Shown here: positions 49,568-59,797 of the stretch, piece after piece
Numbering within the stretch: position 1 is the first letter of the stretch
Layout of the letters: every line of letters starts with the position of its first letter
DNA from: Cytobacillus purgationiresistens
Lineage (GTDB): Bacteria > Bacillota > Bacilli > Bacillales > Cytobacillaceae
DNA: 64,000 bases
Assembly (NCBI RefSeq): GCF_030813235.1
Contig: NZ_JAUSUB010000002.1
Span: 1-64,000, forward strand
Reading direction: 5' to 3'
Position numbers and translations under genes: made by a program
The notes under the pieces: model-generated
The model's input: only the letters and a program-made list of their open reading frames with translations
Databases searched by the model: none
What the model was told of the DNA's origin: nothing

Positions 49568-49767
49568 TCTCATTCACCCAGATAAATAGAAAAAACTGAA
49601 AAAAAACCCAAAAACAGGGTAAATTATTAAAAAGAATGCTCCTTATTTCGACTCTCAAAGCTATTTGTTTGAGATATAAACCATGCCTTGATAAAATAAA
49701 AATAGTTAAATAAATAAGGTAATTAAAAATAAGGGATAAAACAACTCATAAAAGGAGTTTTTTAATA

Positions 49768-50175
49768 ATGGTCGAGAAAATGCATACACCGTTCGACGCG
49801 ATCGGAGAAGAGAGATTGCATCAACTTATCGATGCTTTTTATAGTCGAGTCGGACAACATCCTGATCTCGTCGCGATTTTTCCAGATGACTTGACCGAAA
49901 CGGCAAGGAAGCAAAAACAATTTCTTACACAGTATTTAGGCGGACCAGCTTTATATACCGAAGAACATGGTCATCCCATGTTAAGAGCCCGTCACCTGCC
50001 TTTTCCCATCACAATGACTAGAGCGAAAGCCTGGCTCAACTGTATGAAGGAAGCCATGGATGAAGTTGGACTAAATGGACCTATTAGAGATGAGTTATTT
50101 GCAAGGCTCAGTCTAACTGCACAGCATATGGTTAATACACCTGAAAATGATGAAATGAAAGGTGATAACACGTGA
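49768..50175 (+). CDS. yjbI: Truncated haemoglobin YjbI
   Basis: A 135-residue group II truncated globin (trHbO). [20 protein letters not shown] begins the fold, [20 protein letters not shown] contains the FLxxYLGGP signature, and [20 protein letters not shown] holds the proximal His (ARH) of the haem. In B. subtilis YjbI is encoded next to yjbH and has been linked to protection of the biofilm and to peroxidase-like chemistry. Its last bases overlap the spxH start. AAGGAG precedes the ATG by about 10 bases. Confidence 0.95.
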   Translation: MVEKMHTPFDAIGEERLHQLIDAFYSRVGQHPDLVAIFPDDLTETARKQKQFLTQYLGGPALYTEEHGHPMLRARHLPFPITMTRAKAWLNCMKEAMDEVGLNGPIRDELFARLSLTAQHMVNTPENDEMKGDNT

Positions 50176-51047
50176 ACAATCAGGAATCATTCGAAAGAAA
50201 GTCGACATCACCTCATTGCCATGGCAGCGAAAAAAAGCCGCTGGAATTATATATCTTCGTCGACCCTCTTTGTCCTGAATGCTGGGGGTTAGAGCCAATA
50301 ATAAAAAAGCTTTTAGTGGAATACGGTCGATACTTTTCTATCAAGCATGTGATAAGCGGCAAACTAACATCTTTAAATAGGGGTAAGCGCCAAGGCTATG
50401 ATAATATCGTTGACCAATGGGAGAAAACAGGAAGCCGCTCTGGCATGTCATGTGATGGTTCGGTATGGTATGAGAATCCCATCTCTTCACCTCATCTTGC
50501 TTCAATTGCGATAAAGGCAGCAGAATTGCAAGGCCGAAAGTCCGGAATTAGATTTCTACGGAAGCTACAGGAAGTGCTCTTTCTTGAAAAACAAAACATA
50601 TCTGATTTTGATGTATTAAAGGAATGTGCAACTGACATTGGATTAGATGTTGTGGAGTTTGTGACAGATATCCATTCAGAAAGTGCTGCAAAGGCATTTC
50701 AATGTGATGTGAAAATAACTGCAGAAATGGATGTCGATGAAATTCCAACACTCGTCTTCTTTAATGAAAATATTGAAGAAGAAGGTATTAAGATTACAGG
50801 TTTTTACCAATACGAGGTTTATGAGCAAATTTTAGAAGAAATGCTGCCTATCAAGCCTGAACGCGCTCCATTACCAGAACTGGAAAGCTTTTTAAAGCAT
50901 TTTAAACTTGTAGCTACAAAAGAAATTTCAGTAGTTTACAATATGAGCGAGCAGGATGTCAATCGTGAAATGAAAAAGCTTCAATTAAAACAAAAAGCTG
51001 AACAAGTGCCAGCCAAGCATGGAAACTTCTGGAGATTCGTTGATTGA
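50172..51047 (+). CDS. spxH: SpxH (YjbH), ClpXP adaptor for Spx
   Basis: A 291-residue DsbA-like protein. The N-terminus is His/Cys-rich ([15 protein letters not shown]). The thioredoxin-type strand leads to [13 protein letters not shown] with its CxxC, and a C-terminal arm ends in [10 protein letters not shown]. It binds Spx and hands it to ClpXP. Its own aggregation or zinc loss under stress frees Spx. It starts by a 4-base overlap with yjbI (GTGA). The target spx is in this window at 58.3 kb. Confidence 0.95.
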   Translation: MNNQESFERKSTSPHCHGSEKKPLELYIFVDPLCPECWGLEPIIKKLLVEYGRYFSIKHVISGKLTSLNRGKRQGYDNIVDQWEKTGSRSGMSCDGSVWYENPISSPHLASIAIKAAELQGRKSGIRFLRKLQEVLFLEKQNISDFDVLKECATDIGLDVVEFVTDIHSESAAKAFQCDVKITAEMDVDEIPTLVFFNENIEEEGIKITGFYQYEVYEQILEEMLPIKPERAPLPELESFLKHFKLVATKEISVVYNMSEQDVNREMKKLQLKQKAEQVPAKHGNFWRFVD

Positions 51048-51065
51048 TGTTTCTATTTCAAAGAC

Positions 51066-51103
51066 AAAAGCCATACACTCTCTCTGAGGTGTATGGCTTT
51101 TTA
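51066..51103 (+). terminator. Terminator after spxH
   Basis: AAAAGCCATACAC pairs with GTGTATGGCTTTT around a 10-base loop, then a T tail. Confidence 0.85.
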
Positions 51104-51335
51104 TTTAATATTATACAAACAAAGGGGATGGGAGATGTTTTCACGATCAAACAAAGGGGTAATATGTTTGTTTGTGATTAACTTCACAACATAAATATAT
51201 CATGTGGAGAAGAACCTGACAATAGTTTGTGTATCTTTTCACATAATTGTCAAATTCTCTTCAGCTTTCTCTATTCAATGGCATGTACACCATTCTAACT
51301 TCATAGGATAAATATAAAAAGGAGAAAAACGGGCT

Positions 51336-51509
51336 ATGAAAAAAATGCCGATTTTACTAATGCTACTTTTAATTTTCATCGCATTTATTCTGAACCTTTT
51401 GGGCCTGATGAAGTTAATACCCCCGTTAATCACCATTCCCCTTCTTTTCTTGTCCGTCTTTATATTGATTTATTATCTGAACGATAGGAAGAGGTTTAAG
51501 GGTTTTTAA
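51336..51509 (+). CDS. Small two-helix membrane protein (57 aa)
   Basis: AAAGGAG lies about 10 bases before ATG 51336. The 57 residues form two hydrophobic helices (PILLMLLLIFIAFILNLLG; PPLITIPLLFLSVFILIYY) joined by LMKLI and ending with a basic tail, NDRKRFKGF. The family is not recognised, though similar short proteins are frequent in Bacillus. The gene stands alone between the spxH terminator and the tandem repeats. 51105-51335 shows nothing else. Confidence 0.65.
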   Translation: MKKMPILLMLLLIFIAFILNLLGLMKLIPPLITIPLLFLSVFILIYYLNDRKRFKGF

Positions 51510-51518
51510 GTTATTGTT

Positions 51519-51880
51519 GTTCGGACATAAGTTGGGAGTTATAGACCTTTTTTTCTACCTACTCCTCCGGCTCGGACCTGAGTTTGGGATTATTTTTGCT
51601 TTTTTTCTACCTTCTCTCACTGCTCGGACCTGAGTTTGGGATTATTTTTGCTTTTTTTCTACCTTCTCCCACTGCTCGGGGCTGAGTTTGGGATTATTTT
51701 TGCTTTTTTTCTACCTTCTCCCACTGCTCGGACCTGAGTTTGGGATTATTATTGCCTTTTTTCTACCTTCTCCCACTGCTCGGGGCTGAGTTTGGGATTA
51801 TTATTGCTTTTTTTCTACCTTCTCCCACTGCTCGGGGCTGAGTTTGGGATTATTATTGCTTTTTTTCTACCTTCTCCTGT
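51519..51880. repeat. 52-bp tandem repeat array, about seven units
   Basis: Units start at 51571, 51623, 51675, 51727, 51779 and 51831, exactly 52 bases apart, with a diverged first copy from about 51519. Each begins CTCGGACCTGAGTTTGGGAT (or CTCGGGGCTGAG), continues to a T-rich centre and ends CTACCTTCTCCCACTG. 52 is not a multiple of three and stops occur, so it is non-coding. It fills the space between convergent transcripts of the small membrane protein and pepF. Confidence 0.95.
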
Positions 51881-51926
51881 CATTTATATAAAAAAGGAGA
51901 CAAGCATCAGCTCATCCCCTAATCGA

Positions 51927-53747
51927 TTATTTTGATAAGAGTTCTTCCATTTCATTTAGCTTTTCTTCAAACACTTTGCATGCGTCTTCTATCGGTTTCG
52001 TGCTGGTCATATCTACTCCAGCCTTCTTTAAAACTTCAATTGGGTAATCAGAGCTACCTGATTTCAAGAAGTCTATATAGCGCTCAACAGCTGGCTGGCC
52101 TTCTTCTAAAATCTGCTTGCTTAATGCAGTTGCTGCGCTATAGCCTGTTGCATATTGATATACATAATAATTGTAGTAGAAATGAGGAATTCTCGACCAT
52201 TCAAGTCCGATTTCTTCGTCGATGATAAGCTCATCTTCACCGAAATATTTTTTGTTTAATTCCAAGTAGGCTTCAGTTAATGCTTCGGCTGTCAAAGCTT
52301 CGTTATTTTGCACCTTTTGATGAATGACATGCTCAAACTCAGCAAACATCGTCTGACGGAAAACAGTTCCTCTGAATCCCTCTAAATAATGATTCAACAG
52401 ATATAGCCTTTTCTTATCATCGTCAATTGTTTTTAGTAAATGATCATTTAATAAAGCTTCATTGCAAGTAGAGGCAACTTCAGCGACAAAAATGGAATAA
52501 TCGCCGTAAGCGTATGGCTGAGTTTTACGTGTATAGTAACTATGGACAGAGTGGCCGAACTCATGTGCCAATGTAAATAAGTTATTCACATTATTTTGCC
52601 AGTTCATTAAGATATATGGGTTCGTCCCATATGTACCTGAAGAATATGCCCCACTGCGTTTCCCTTTATTTTCTTGCACATCCACCCAACGGTTGTCAAA
52701 GCCTTCTTTTAATACATTTAAATAATCTTCCCCTAGTGGCACAAGACCTTCTAAAATCATTTGTTTGGCTTCGTCATACTTAATGTCCATTTTTACTTCC
52801 TTAACTAATGGTGTGTAAAGGTCATACATATGAAGCTCTTCTACCCCAAGTACTTTTTTACGCAGCTTCACGTAACGATGCAGTAAATGCAAATGATCGT
52901 TGATAGTATTCACAAGGTTTTCATAAACCGTCTCAGGAATATTATTTGCAGACAAGGCAGCATGACGGGCAGAATCATAATTTCTTATGTTTGCGTTAAA
53001 ATTATTCCGCTTTACATTTCCGCTTAAAGTACTTGAAAAAGTGTTGCGGAATTTGCCATACGTTTCATATACTGCTTTAAAAGCATCGTGGCGAACTCTT
53101 TGATCATCGCTTTCTAAGAAGTTTATATAACGGCCGTGGGTGATTTCCACTTCCTCCCCATTTTCATCTGTAATTGTAGGGAATTCCAAATCTGCGTTAT
53201 TTAACATGCCAAAGGTATTACTTGAAGCATCCATAACTTCCGAAGCTTGAGCAAGCAATGCTTCCTGGTCAGCTGACAAAACATGAGGCCGTTGCAGATT
53301 GATTTCCTTAAGCGCATGCTCGTACAAACGGAGTTCTTCTTTTTCAGTTAAGAATTGGCTAATCTTCTCTTCCTCAACAGCAAGCAATTCCGGTACAATA
53401 TAAGCCAATTGGCTTCCTGCAACAGAATATAACCCCTTTACCTTATCGTCCATTCCTTGATAAAATGAGTTGGTTGTATCTTGATCATATCTCATATGTG
53501 CGTATGTATATAACTTAACTAGTCGAGATAAAATATGATCTTGATATTGTAAAGCCTCAAATAGTGTATCTGCACTTTCATGAAGCTTCCCCTTGAATTT
53601 CTCTACCCCAGGCATTAATTCTTTGACTGCATGATATTCCTTATCCCAGTCTTCATCAGAAGCAAAAATATCCTCTAGCCTCCATGTTTCCTCTACAGCT
53701 ATCTCACTTCTTGCAGGTAGCTTTTTCACTGGCGCTTCATTTATCAT
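51927..53747 (-). CDS. pepF: Oligoendopeptidase F
   Basis: A 606-residue M3-family zinc metallopeptidase. The zinc motif is in LFTLAHEFGHSVHSYY, with a further Glu in the downstream EVASTCNEALLND. It degrades short peptides in the cytoplasm. In B. subtilis excess PepF affects sporulation through peptide signals. AGGAGATAGA lies before the ATG. Place between coiA and spxH is as in B. subtilis. No clear terminator; the repeat array follows. Confidence 0.96.
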   Translation of the reverse strand: MINEAPVKKLPARSEIAVEETWRLEDIFASDEDWDKEYHAVKELMPGVEKFKGKLHESADTLFEALQYQDHILSRLVKLYTYAHMRYDQDTTNSFYQGMDDKVKGLYSVAGSQLAYIVPELLAVEEEKISQFLTEKEELRLYEHALKEINLQRPHVLSADQEALLAQASEVMDASSNTFGMLNNADLEFPTITDENGEEVEITHGRYINFLESDDQRVRHDAFKAVYETYGKFRNTFSSTLSGNVKRNNFNANIRNYDSARHAALSANNIPETVYENLVNTINDHLHLLHRYVKLRKKVLGVEELHMYDLYTPLVKEVKMDIKYDEAKQMILEGLVPLGEDYLNVLKEGFDNRWVDVQENKGKRSGAYSSGTYGTNPYILMNWQNNVNNLFTLAHEFGHSVHSYYTRKTQPYAYGDYSIFVAEVASTCNEALLNDHLLKTIDDDKKRLYLLNHYLEGFRGTVFRQTMFAEFEHVIHQKVQNNEALTAEALTEAYLELNKKYFGEDELIIDEEIGLEWSRIPHFYYNYYVYQYATGYSAATALSKQILEEGQPAVERYIDFLKSGSSDYPIEVLKKAGVDMTSTKPIEDACKVFEEKLNEMEELLSK

Positions 53748-53906
53748 TCTATCTCCTCCATTGAAAATTCCGATAATCGGAATGATTATCTTAATGATAC
53801 AATAATTACCTTAAATTGTTCACTAATTTGTTTCTTCAAATTACGCAAATCAATATTAAGGAATCCATCGTAATGTCTTATGTTATGTTAAAAAGAATGC
53901 TTTCAT

Positions 53907-55106
53907 TTACTTTTTTCCTAAAAGAGTATGATGCAGAATCCTTTTACCAAACTGCAGGTAAAAAGATTTTGTGCTTTTTTCTATGCAGTCAAGTTTTTCG
54001 TTAAGTAAAATCGGTTTATTCACAAGGTAATGATAGCCGTCATCACTTGAGAGGATAGAGAGCTTTTGTAAAATCACCATATACTCCTTAACTGCTATAA
54101 AAGCATGTCCATCTGCACTTGGATTGATTGTTCGCAGTTTGATATGCTTACGATTGATCCTTTTTTTAAATGAATAAAAGGCTTCATCCAATGTGAACGG
54201 CTGCTGATGTCTTAGAATATCTAAATACAAATAGGATTGCCATTGTACTGAGGAGGTTGAAATATAAAGCCCATGCTTAACAGGGAGACCTATTTCAGGG
54301 GGGAGATGAGCTGGATACATAGCAGCTAAATAAAGTTCTTTTAAAAAGTGCTGTGGAAATAAACCGTGTCCGATATTTCCTTGGTTTTTCAATCGCCTAA
54401 CTGCCTGCTCCCATTCTTTATGATGAATCTGTAATTGTGGAGATTTCATTGCTTCTGAGAGAGTGTGAAAGGATAGTTTTTTTATAGACAATTGCCCTAA
54501 TGAATTTTTTGCTGTAATCGGCAGAAGAAAATCAAGTGTGATGAAGGATTTTGAAGAAGTGCAGAAGAATGGGAGCACCCAGTTACCAGTGGCATTTTGC
54601 TGAAGAAATAAATAATGAAAGTCAGATAAAATAAATTGGTTATTTCCCCTCCTGTTAAGATGATCGACAGACAAAATCCATAAAGGCCGAATGCCGGATT
54701 GGAGGTAATTCTCCGTTCGTTGAATAAAAAGTTTCTCTGGAATGATTGAGCATTGGTACTCTAGCGCATATTTTAGCCCGTTCAAGCTAAAGCCAATATC
54801 TGCCCGCTGTCTTATTTCTGGATATAAATTTTCCAGCTGGGGGCGAAAACCTTGAGTTTTAAGCCAGTCATAAATCAATAATTTACCGTTCATATGATTT
54901 TGTGATTCCCTTTCGTAGCTTTCAAGACAATCACCGCTCTTTTTATGAGCAAAATGAGTAATTCGCTTCCTCCCTGCTTTAAGAATAACTTCCATCTTAC
55001 ATTCTGGACAAAAAAACTGATCTTGGCTTCTTATACCAGTCAGCACATAAGTAGGGGTATTTCTCAAATCAATCATTTTCCCTTCCTTACTTCTTGCTAA
55101 TAACAA
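53907..55106 (-). CDS. coiA: Competence protein CoiA
   Basis: A 399-residue protein. The N-terminal zinc region has FFCPECKMEVILKAGRKRIT, then HFAHKKSGDC. The nuclease-like core follows with LLIYDWLKTQGFRPQLE and RADIGFSLNGLKYALEYQCS, which has the PD-(D/E)xK-like Asp, Glu and Gln. CoiA is a competence-specific protein that promotes DNA transformation. The TTG start at 55106 has AAGGGTGATG upstream. It should be under ComK in Bacillus. A sequence of about 260 bases without features separates it from pepF on the one side. Confidence 0.92.
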   Translation of the reverse strand: MLLARSKEGKMIDLRNTPTYVLTGIRSQDQFFCPECKMEVILKAGRKRITHFAHKKSGDCLESYERESQNHMNGKLLIYDWLKTQGFRPQLENLYPEIRQRADIGFSLNGLKYALEYQCSIIPEKLFIQRTENYLQSGIRPLWILSVDHLNRRGNNQFILSDFHYLFLQQNATGNWVLPFFCTSSKSFITLDFLLPITAKNSLGQLSIKKLSFHTLSEAMKSPQLQIHHKEWEQAVRRLKNQGNIGHGLFPQHFLKELYLAAMYPAHLPPEIGLPVKHGLYISTSSVQWQSYLYLDILRHQQPFTLDEAFYSFKKRINRKHIKLRTINPSADGHAFIAVKEYMVILQKLSILSSDDGYHYLVNKPILLNEKLDCIEKSTKSFYLQFGKRILHHTLLGKK

Positions 55107-55268
55107 TAGCTCATCACCCTTTTATTTTTTATAATGTATATTCTATAAAAAATGAATGAAACCCTTTCACTTTTACGATTTTATTATTATCAGTTCTAAA
55201 TGATATTTTTTGGTCAGGCATATCGGCCACTATTTCAAATGAATAATAGCAGCCCTTCAATAATTACT

Positions 55269-56498
55269 TTATCCCCTAACTAATAACGGTTGGGAAATAG
55301 TAGGCATTATAATTTCTATAGTTGTTCCTTGATTTACTTCACTTTGAATCGTTAACTGACCGTTATGACTTTCAATTATTTTATAGCAAGTCATTAGACC
55401 TAGGCCAGTTCCCTTTTCCTTCGTTGTATAAAATGGTTCGCCAAGTGTAGAGATTCGTTCTTTTGGAATTCCCATGCCCTCATCAATAATCAAGATAGAT
55501 ATTTCCCCTTCAACTTTTTCCTTTACTTTAACATCAATATTTCCACCATTCGGCATGGCTTCAATTGAATTTTTAAGAAGGTTTAGAAAAACTTGCTTTA
55601 ACTGACTTTTTTCACAACTGACCATTGGCAAGTCACTGTCAAATTCCACATATATCTGAACATTATTCAATATAGATTGGTTATTTATTAAGGTTACTAC
55701 GTCCTTTATTAGTACTTTAACATCTTGTTCTGCAAAAATAGCAGCGGAAGGTTTGGCTAGAACAAGGAATTCTCCTACAATTTCATTAATCCGATCAATC
55801 TCAGATAATACAATATCATAGTATTCTTCCTGTTGATTACTGGTTTTAAATAATTGAATAAACCCTTTAATTGAAGTGAGGGGATTACGGATTTCATGGG
55901 CAATTCCCGCTGCCATTTGGCCCAATATTGCCAGTTTTTCAGACTTTTGTAGCAACCGTTCAGTTTGTTCTTTTCTTTCAGTAATATCCTTTCCAATTGA
56001 AAGCACAGCTTCCTTTTCACCAAAAGTGATAGACAAGCTTGACGATTCATAGAAAAACATGGATCCATCCAATCGATTAAATCTGTATTCGATTGTGTTT
56101 AAAGGTTGTTGCTCTTTCTTAGCGTGCTTCATTCGTTCGAGTAAACGTCCCTCATACTCAGGATCCATAAACTCAAATATGGATTTACCGATTAACGCTT
56201 CCTTACTGGCAGCACCCATCATGCAAGCAGCAGCTTCATTTACATAAACCATCTTATACTCTTGGAGAATAAAAACGGATTCAGGTAATGAATCAATCAA
56301 TCGCTTATAGCTGTCTTCACCTGCACGTGACTTTTTTTCGAAATATTGCGCCTTATCAAATTGCCAGCCCACAAACCAAGCAATGAAGGTGAATATAAAA
56401 AAGTCGATTGTAAAAAAAGGCTCATTAGACATAACTTTTTGGTATGTTGTAAATAGAATTGAAATTAACACAAGAGTCACTTGTCCTGATTTATTCAT
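55269..56498 (-). CDS. PAS-domain sensor histidine kinase, orphan
   Basis: A 409-residue kinase. Two membrane helices (residues 7-20 and 30-46), a PAS domain at about 62-180 (SLPESVFILQEYKMVYVNEA; LSIGKDITERKEQTERL), HisKA with HEIRNPLTSIKGFIQLF, then HATPase with N box LLKNSIEAMPNGGN, G1 IIDEGMGIP and G2 TKEKGTGLGLMTCYKI. No response-regulator gene is near. The H-box and PAS layout are like the sporulation kinases that feed Spo0F, so a phosphorelay role is plausible but unproven. Confidence 0.87.
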   Translation of the reverse strand: MNKSGQVTLVLISILFTTYQKVMSNEPFFTIDFFIFTFIAWFVGWQFDKAQYFEKKSRAGEDSYKRLIDSLPESVFILQEYKMVYVNEAAACMMGAASKEALIGKSIFEFMDPEYEGRLLERMKHAKKEQQPLNTIEYRFNRLDGSMFFYESSSLSITFGEKEAVLSIGKDITERKEQTERLLQKSEKLAILGQMAAGIAHEIRNPLTSIKGFIQLFKTSNQQEEYYDIVLSEIDRINEIVGEFLVLAKPSAAIFAEQDVKVLIKDVVTLINNQSILNNVQIYVEFDSDLPMVSCEKSQLKQVFLNLLKNSIEAMPNGGNIDVKVKEKVEGEISILIIDEGMGIPKERISTLGEPFYTTKEKGTGLGLMTCYKIIESHNGQLTIQSEVNQGTTIEIIMPTISQPLLVRG

Positions 56499-56621
56499 TT
56501 TTATTGCCCTCTAATAAACGTATTTTTATAATTTTATCAAAATATTGGTAGTTTCACACTAATTATTCCATCTGCTACTAAAATAAATATTAATTGAAGC
56601 GATATTGGGAGATTCATCTAC

Positions 56622-57078
56622 ATGCAGATGATCTATTACACACTTATTGGACAATCCTGCTACAACATTAGAAATATAAGAGAGGTTCCTAAAAAGCATA
56701 AAAGGGAAAAAAATAAACCAAGAACGATTAATGGATTTCATCGATATCGGCTTTCTTACAGTAAATACAGCATTCCAGGCTACATAAGATCTATGCAGAG
56801 CAGACGATTACCCAATATAGCGAACAAATCATTGGGCGGATTTCATGTAAAGTCCTAGGGTTTTGGTGGATGATAATTGGTGGTGGCCAATTCAGTTAAC
56901 TAATCACCAGAATTTCCTGTGTAAATCACAACCAATTGTGAAGAGACTTTGTTTAAATGGACGTCTTTCAATAAACATCAGCCATCTTTGGGATTTAAAT
57001 AGACAAGACATGGCATCCAACTTAATCGGCAACTTTCTTGATATTATGGACATTACCCTTTTGATACCAGACTTTTAG
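56622..57078 (+). other. Unresolved stretch between the kinase and mecA
   Basis: Two successive open frames (56622-56858 and 56863-57078) give GQSCYNIRNIREVPKKHKRE and DDNWWWPIQLTNHQNF with RLCLNGRLSINISHLWDLNR. Neither has a ribosome binding site or recognised family. Composition of the second is protein-like. They may be remnants of a gene lost between coiA and mecA, or chance. Confidence 0.25.
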
Positions 57079-57092
57079 CATCTGAGAACTAT

Positions 57093-57120
57093 AAAAAAAC
57101 CGATTTCAAATGAAATCGGC
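57093..57120 (-). terminator. Terminator after mecA
   Basis: CCGATTTCA pairs with TGAAATCGG, followed on the minus strand by seven T. Confidence 0.85.
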
Positions 57121-57125
57121 GACAA

Positions 57126-57791
57126 TTATTTAAAGTATTTTCGTAATTGCACAAACACATCATTTTCAAAAATAACTTTACCATACTCCTCTAAAAGATG
57201 TATGGTTGTGTCTGTTTCATTACCAAATTCAAGAAGGATACTTAAAAGATTATCAATTTCTTCTTCTTCTTCAAACACATCCTCTGGAAACTCAGCAAGC
57301 AGATAATAGATGCCTTTATACGAATATACTTTTGTTGAAATATGATCAAGCTCTGTGCGCTTTGACAAAGAAATGAGATCTTCAAAGTCCTTGAATGTAA
57401 GCACAAATTCTAAATCTCCTTCATCAATATCGTCATCTTCTTCCGTGACGTTAAAATGTTGATCTAGCATGGCTTCTACCCTTTCATCAACAGCTAAATC
57501 TTTCAGTTTTTCATCCGGCACTGGCAGTTCGAACTTTTGTCCGTCTTTAGATAGCTGTGCCTTAGTTACTAAAATCTCTAAACCTTTATCTAGGGCCTGC
57601 ACTTGTATCCATAATGGTCCTTCCAACATAAAGTCCTCTTCTCGATGAACTTCATCCATCATTTCCCAAAAGAGTTCCTCACTACGTTCACGATTATACC
57701 AGATCTCGTCTTTGTCAAATCCTCTTTCTTCTATATCAACATATGAAATATAAAACTTTACTGTGTGATCATTAATCCGTTCAATTTCCAT
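57126..57791 (-). CDS. mecA: Adaptor protein MecA
   Basis: A 221-residue MecA. The N-terminal substrate-binding domain starts MEIERINDHTVKFYISYVDI and has the EELFWEMMDEVH helix. An acidic linker (EEDDDIDEGDLEF) leads to the C-terminal ClpC-binding domain, with FKDFEDLISLSKR and KGIYYLLAEFPEDV. MecA delivers ComK and also Spx to ClpCP and activates ClpC assembly. It stands alone with a terminator. GGGAGAGTT lies before the ATG. Confidence 0.96.
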   Translation of the reverse strand: MEIERINDHTVKFYISYVDIEERGFDKDEIWYNRERSEELFWEMMDEVHREEDFMLEGPLWIQVQALDKGLEILVTKAQLSKDGQKFELPVPDEKLKDLAVDERVEAMLDQHFNVTEEDDDIDEGDLEFVLTFKDFEDLISLSKRTELDHISTKVYSYKGIYYLLAEFPEDVFEEEEEIDNLLSILLEFGNETDTTIHLLEEYGKVIFENDVFVQLRKYFK

Positions 57792-58225
57792 ATCAGCAAC
57801 TCTCCCTTCTAGCGGTTGGTGAAGGGACTAAATACCCCCAAAAGCATCCTATCTATAAACTTATTACCCTGATTTTGCTTTTATATTCCTAACATAAACA
57901 AGCAAGTAACGTTATAAAATATTCCCATTTCATTTTAATAAAAGATACAGAATATTATCTGCTTGTTGCTTTCATTTTATGACAAATACTCGTTAAAGGG
58001 AATGCAAATGTCATTTCTCCTTAAAAAACAAATGAATGCCTATATAATCATATCCTTTTTAACTTTTAAACCATCCATAGGATGATATTTATTTTAAGTT
58101 AGTGCTTGTATTTTATCAGAAAAGAAGACCTCTCACAAGAAATCAAGCTTTAACAGGTTAGTAATCATATTTCTAGAATAATTGTGGAGGATTTTATTCA
58201 CATAAAGAAACTTCATTTTAACACA
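57792..58225. other. Gene-free region between mecA and spx
   Basis: 430 AT-rich bases. I see no reading frame with a ribosome site. In B. subtilis yjbE lies here; it is absent. Confidence 0.5.
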
Positions 58226-58263
58226 TAAAAAAGAGACCTTCCTATAAAAAAGAAGGTCTCATT
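58226..58263 (-). terminator. Terminator after spx
   Basis: GAGACCTTC pairs with GAAGGTCTC, with T runs on both sides. Confidence 0.85.
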
Positions 58264-58265
58264 TG

Positions 58266-58661
58266 TTAATTTACTAAACGCTGTGCTTCACGAAGATGGT
58301 ACGTGCGAACTTTCCTAGGAAGGAAACGACGAATTTCATCTTCATTATAACCCACTTGTAAACGCTTTTCGTCAAGGATAATTGGGCGACGCAGCAACCC
58401 GGGATTATCTTTGATTAATTCGAATAAATTTTGTAGTGGCATTGTTTCTAAATTAACATCAAGCTTTTGGAATGTCTTTGAACGAGTTGAGATAATTTCA
58501 TCCGTCCCATCCTCAGTCATACGAAGAATTTCTTTAATTTCTTCAATTGTTAAAGGCTCAGAGAAAATATTTCTTTCTTTATAACTAATTTCATGTTCTT
58601 CTAACCACGATTTAGCTTTCCGGCAAGATGTGCAACTTGGTGAAGTGTATAATGTGACCAT
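58266..58661 (-). CDS. spx: Transcriptional regulator Spx
   Basis: A 131-residue ArsC-like protein that binds the RNA polymerase alpha C-terminal domain. The redox switch CTSC is at residues 10-13 ([16 protein letters not shown]). [20 protein letters not shown] and the ClpXP-recognised tail [10 protein letters not shown] are present. It reprogrammes transcription in thiol stress. Both proteolytic adaptors, SpxH and MecA, are encoded in this window. Nearly 500 bases of upstream sequence give room for several promoters, as in B. subtilis. Confidence 0.97.
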   Translation of the reverse strand: MVTLYTSPSCTSCRKAKSWLEEHEISYKERNIFSEPLTIEEIKEILRMTEDGTDEIISTRSKTFQKLDVNLETMPLQNLFELIKDNPGLLRRPIILDEKRLQVGYNEDEIRRFLPRKVRTYHLREAQRLVN

Positions 58662-59160
58662 TTTACAAATTCACACTCCTTAAATTTAGACATATATAAA
58701 CCAATTCAAAAAATTATATTGTTTAATTAGTTTGGTTCCCGCAGATAAAATTGGCGAGCTAACTGATTCCGTTTTCATCTTGAGATGCCACAGCTCTTTA
58801 ATGATTCACTAGGCTTTTACTGTGTTAAATCTCACGGGTAAATTAAAATCACTATAAATAAGCAATTTATATTTTTATTATACACCAATAAAAGATCATT
58901 TGGTATATGTTTTTATATTCATTATAAAAGTCTCATACGCTAATTAAACAATCAACTCGCCTAGGTGAATCTATAATATAAGACGATTTAATACAAAAAA
59001 AGTTTCACTTTTTTCGATTTTTGCATGAATTTATTATAAGAGTTCACAAAATATACATTTATTCAAAAATCATTATATATTTTTATATACCCATTTTTAC
59101 GTTCCGTAAACCTCTATTTCATTCTCAATTAAAATTCAGACAATGAAAATAAAATAATAA
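58662..59160. other. Long upstream region of spx
   Basis: About 500 AT-rich bases without a supported gene. It should hold the spx promoters. I cannot point to a convincing operator or promoter by eye. Confidence 0.45.
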
Positions 59161-59217
59161 AAATAAGCACAAAAGCTGGCAAGGAGTGATCATATATGCC
59201 AGCTTTTGTGCTTATTT
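59161..59217 (-). terminator. Very long perfect-stem terminator after yjbC
   Basis: A 21-bp perfect inverted repeat (59161-59181 with 59197-59217) around a 15-base loop. A-rich and T-rich flanks allow termination in either direction. Confidence 0.85.
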
Positions 59218-59221
59218 TATA

Positions 59222-59797
59222 TTAGATATCCTTTAAAACATCACGCTCTGGTTCTTTTTCTGAAAAGGTGAGTACTTCTTCAACTGGTTGATAAGACTCA
59301 CCGTAGAAATGAGCATCTTTATAAGTGTGAATGAGTTCGTATGTTTTTTTCATTGCGTCAAAAATCATTTCTTCACTTTCGTTGTTCGGAGCCCAATACA
59401 AAATTTCCATTGCGTTCACTTCCTTCGTTGCAAGTGAGCGTCTTCGATAACCAATAGATTGAGCATGCTCAAAACCTTCTCGCTTATAAAAACGCAATCT
59501 TTTCTCCGTATCCGTATCCTCATAATCAACTGGCTCAACCTCTAAAATAATCGGCTTCCCTTTTTCCTTTAGCTGAGCGATTAACTTTCGGCCTAATCCC
59601 TGACCGCGAGCATCTTTAGAGACAAATAAATAATCAATAAAAACAAATGTTTCAAGCTCAACATACATCAACACATGTAATGGACCTTCAGCTTTATGAT
59701 AAATATCAGGTCTCTCCTTTAATAAAGTTTCCATATGCTCTTTTGATTTCATTTCTTCAATCGGAAAATATTGATTTAGTTTTTCATACCAATGCAT
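59222..59797 (-). CDS. yjbC: GNAT acetyltransferase YjbC
   Basis: A 191-residue protein. The GNAT domain spans about residues 35-125, with the acetyl-CoA loop in LFVSKDARGQGLGRKLIAQL and RLRFYKREGFEHAQSIGYR near its end. A C-terminal part of 65 residues contains EILYWAPNNESEEMIFDAMK. B. subtilis yjbC lies next to spx in the same way and is linked to salt stress survival. AAGGAGC lies 7 bases before the ATG. The substrate is unknown. Confidence 0.9.
   Translation of the reverse strand: MHWYEKLNQYFPIEEMKSKEHMETLLKERPDIYHKAEGPLHVLMYVELETFVFIDYLFVSKDARGQGLGRKLIAQLKEKGKPIILEVEPVDYEDTDTEKRLRFYKREGFEHAQSIGYRRRSLATKEVNAMEILYWAPNNESEEMIFDAMKKTYELIHTYKDAHFYGESYQPVEEVLTFSEKEPERDVLKDI

Noticed and set aside
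51519..51880. CRISPR array
   Set aside because: The repeats are directly adjacent without unique spacers, so it is a simple tandem repeat.
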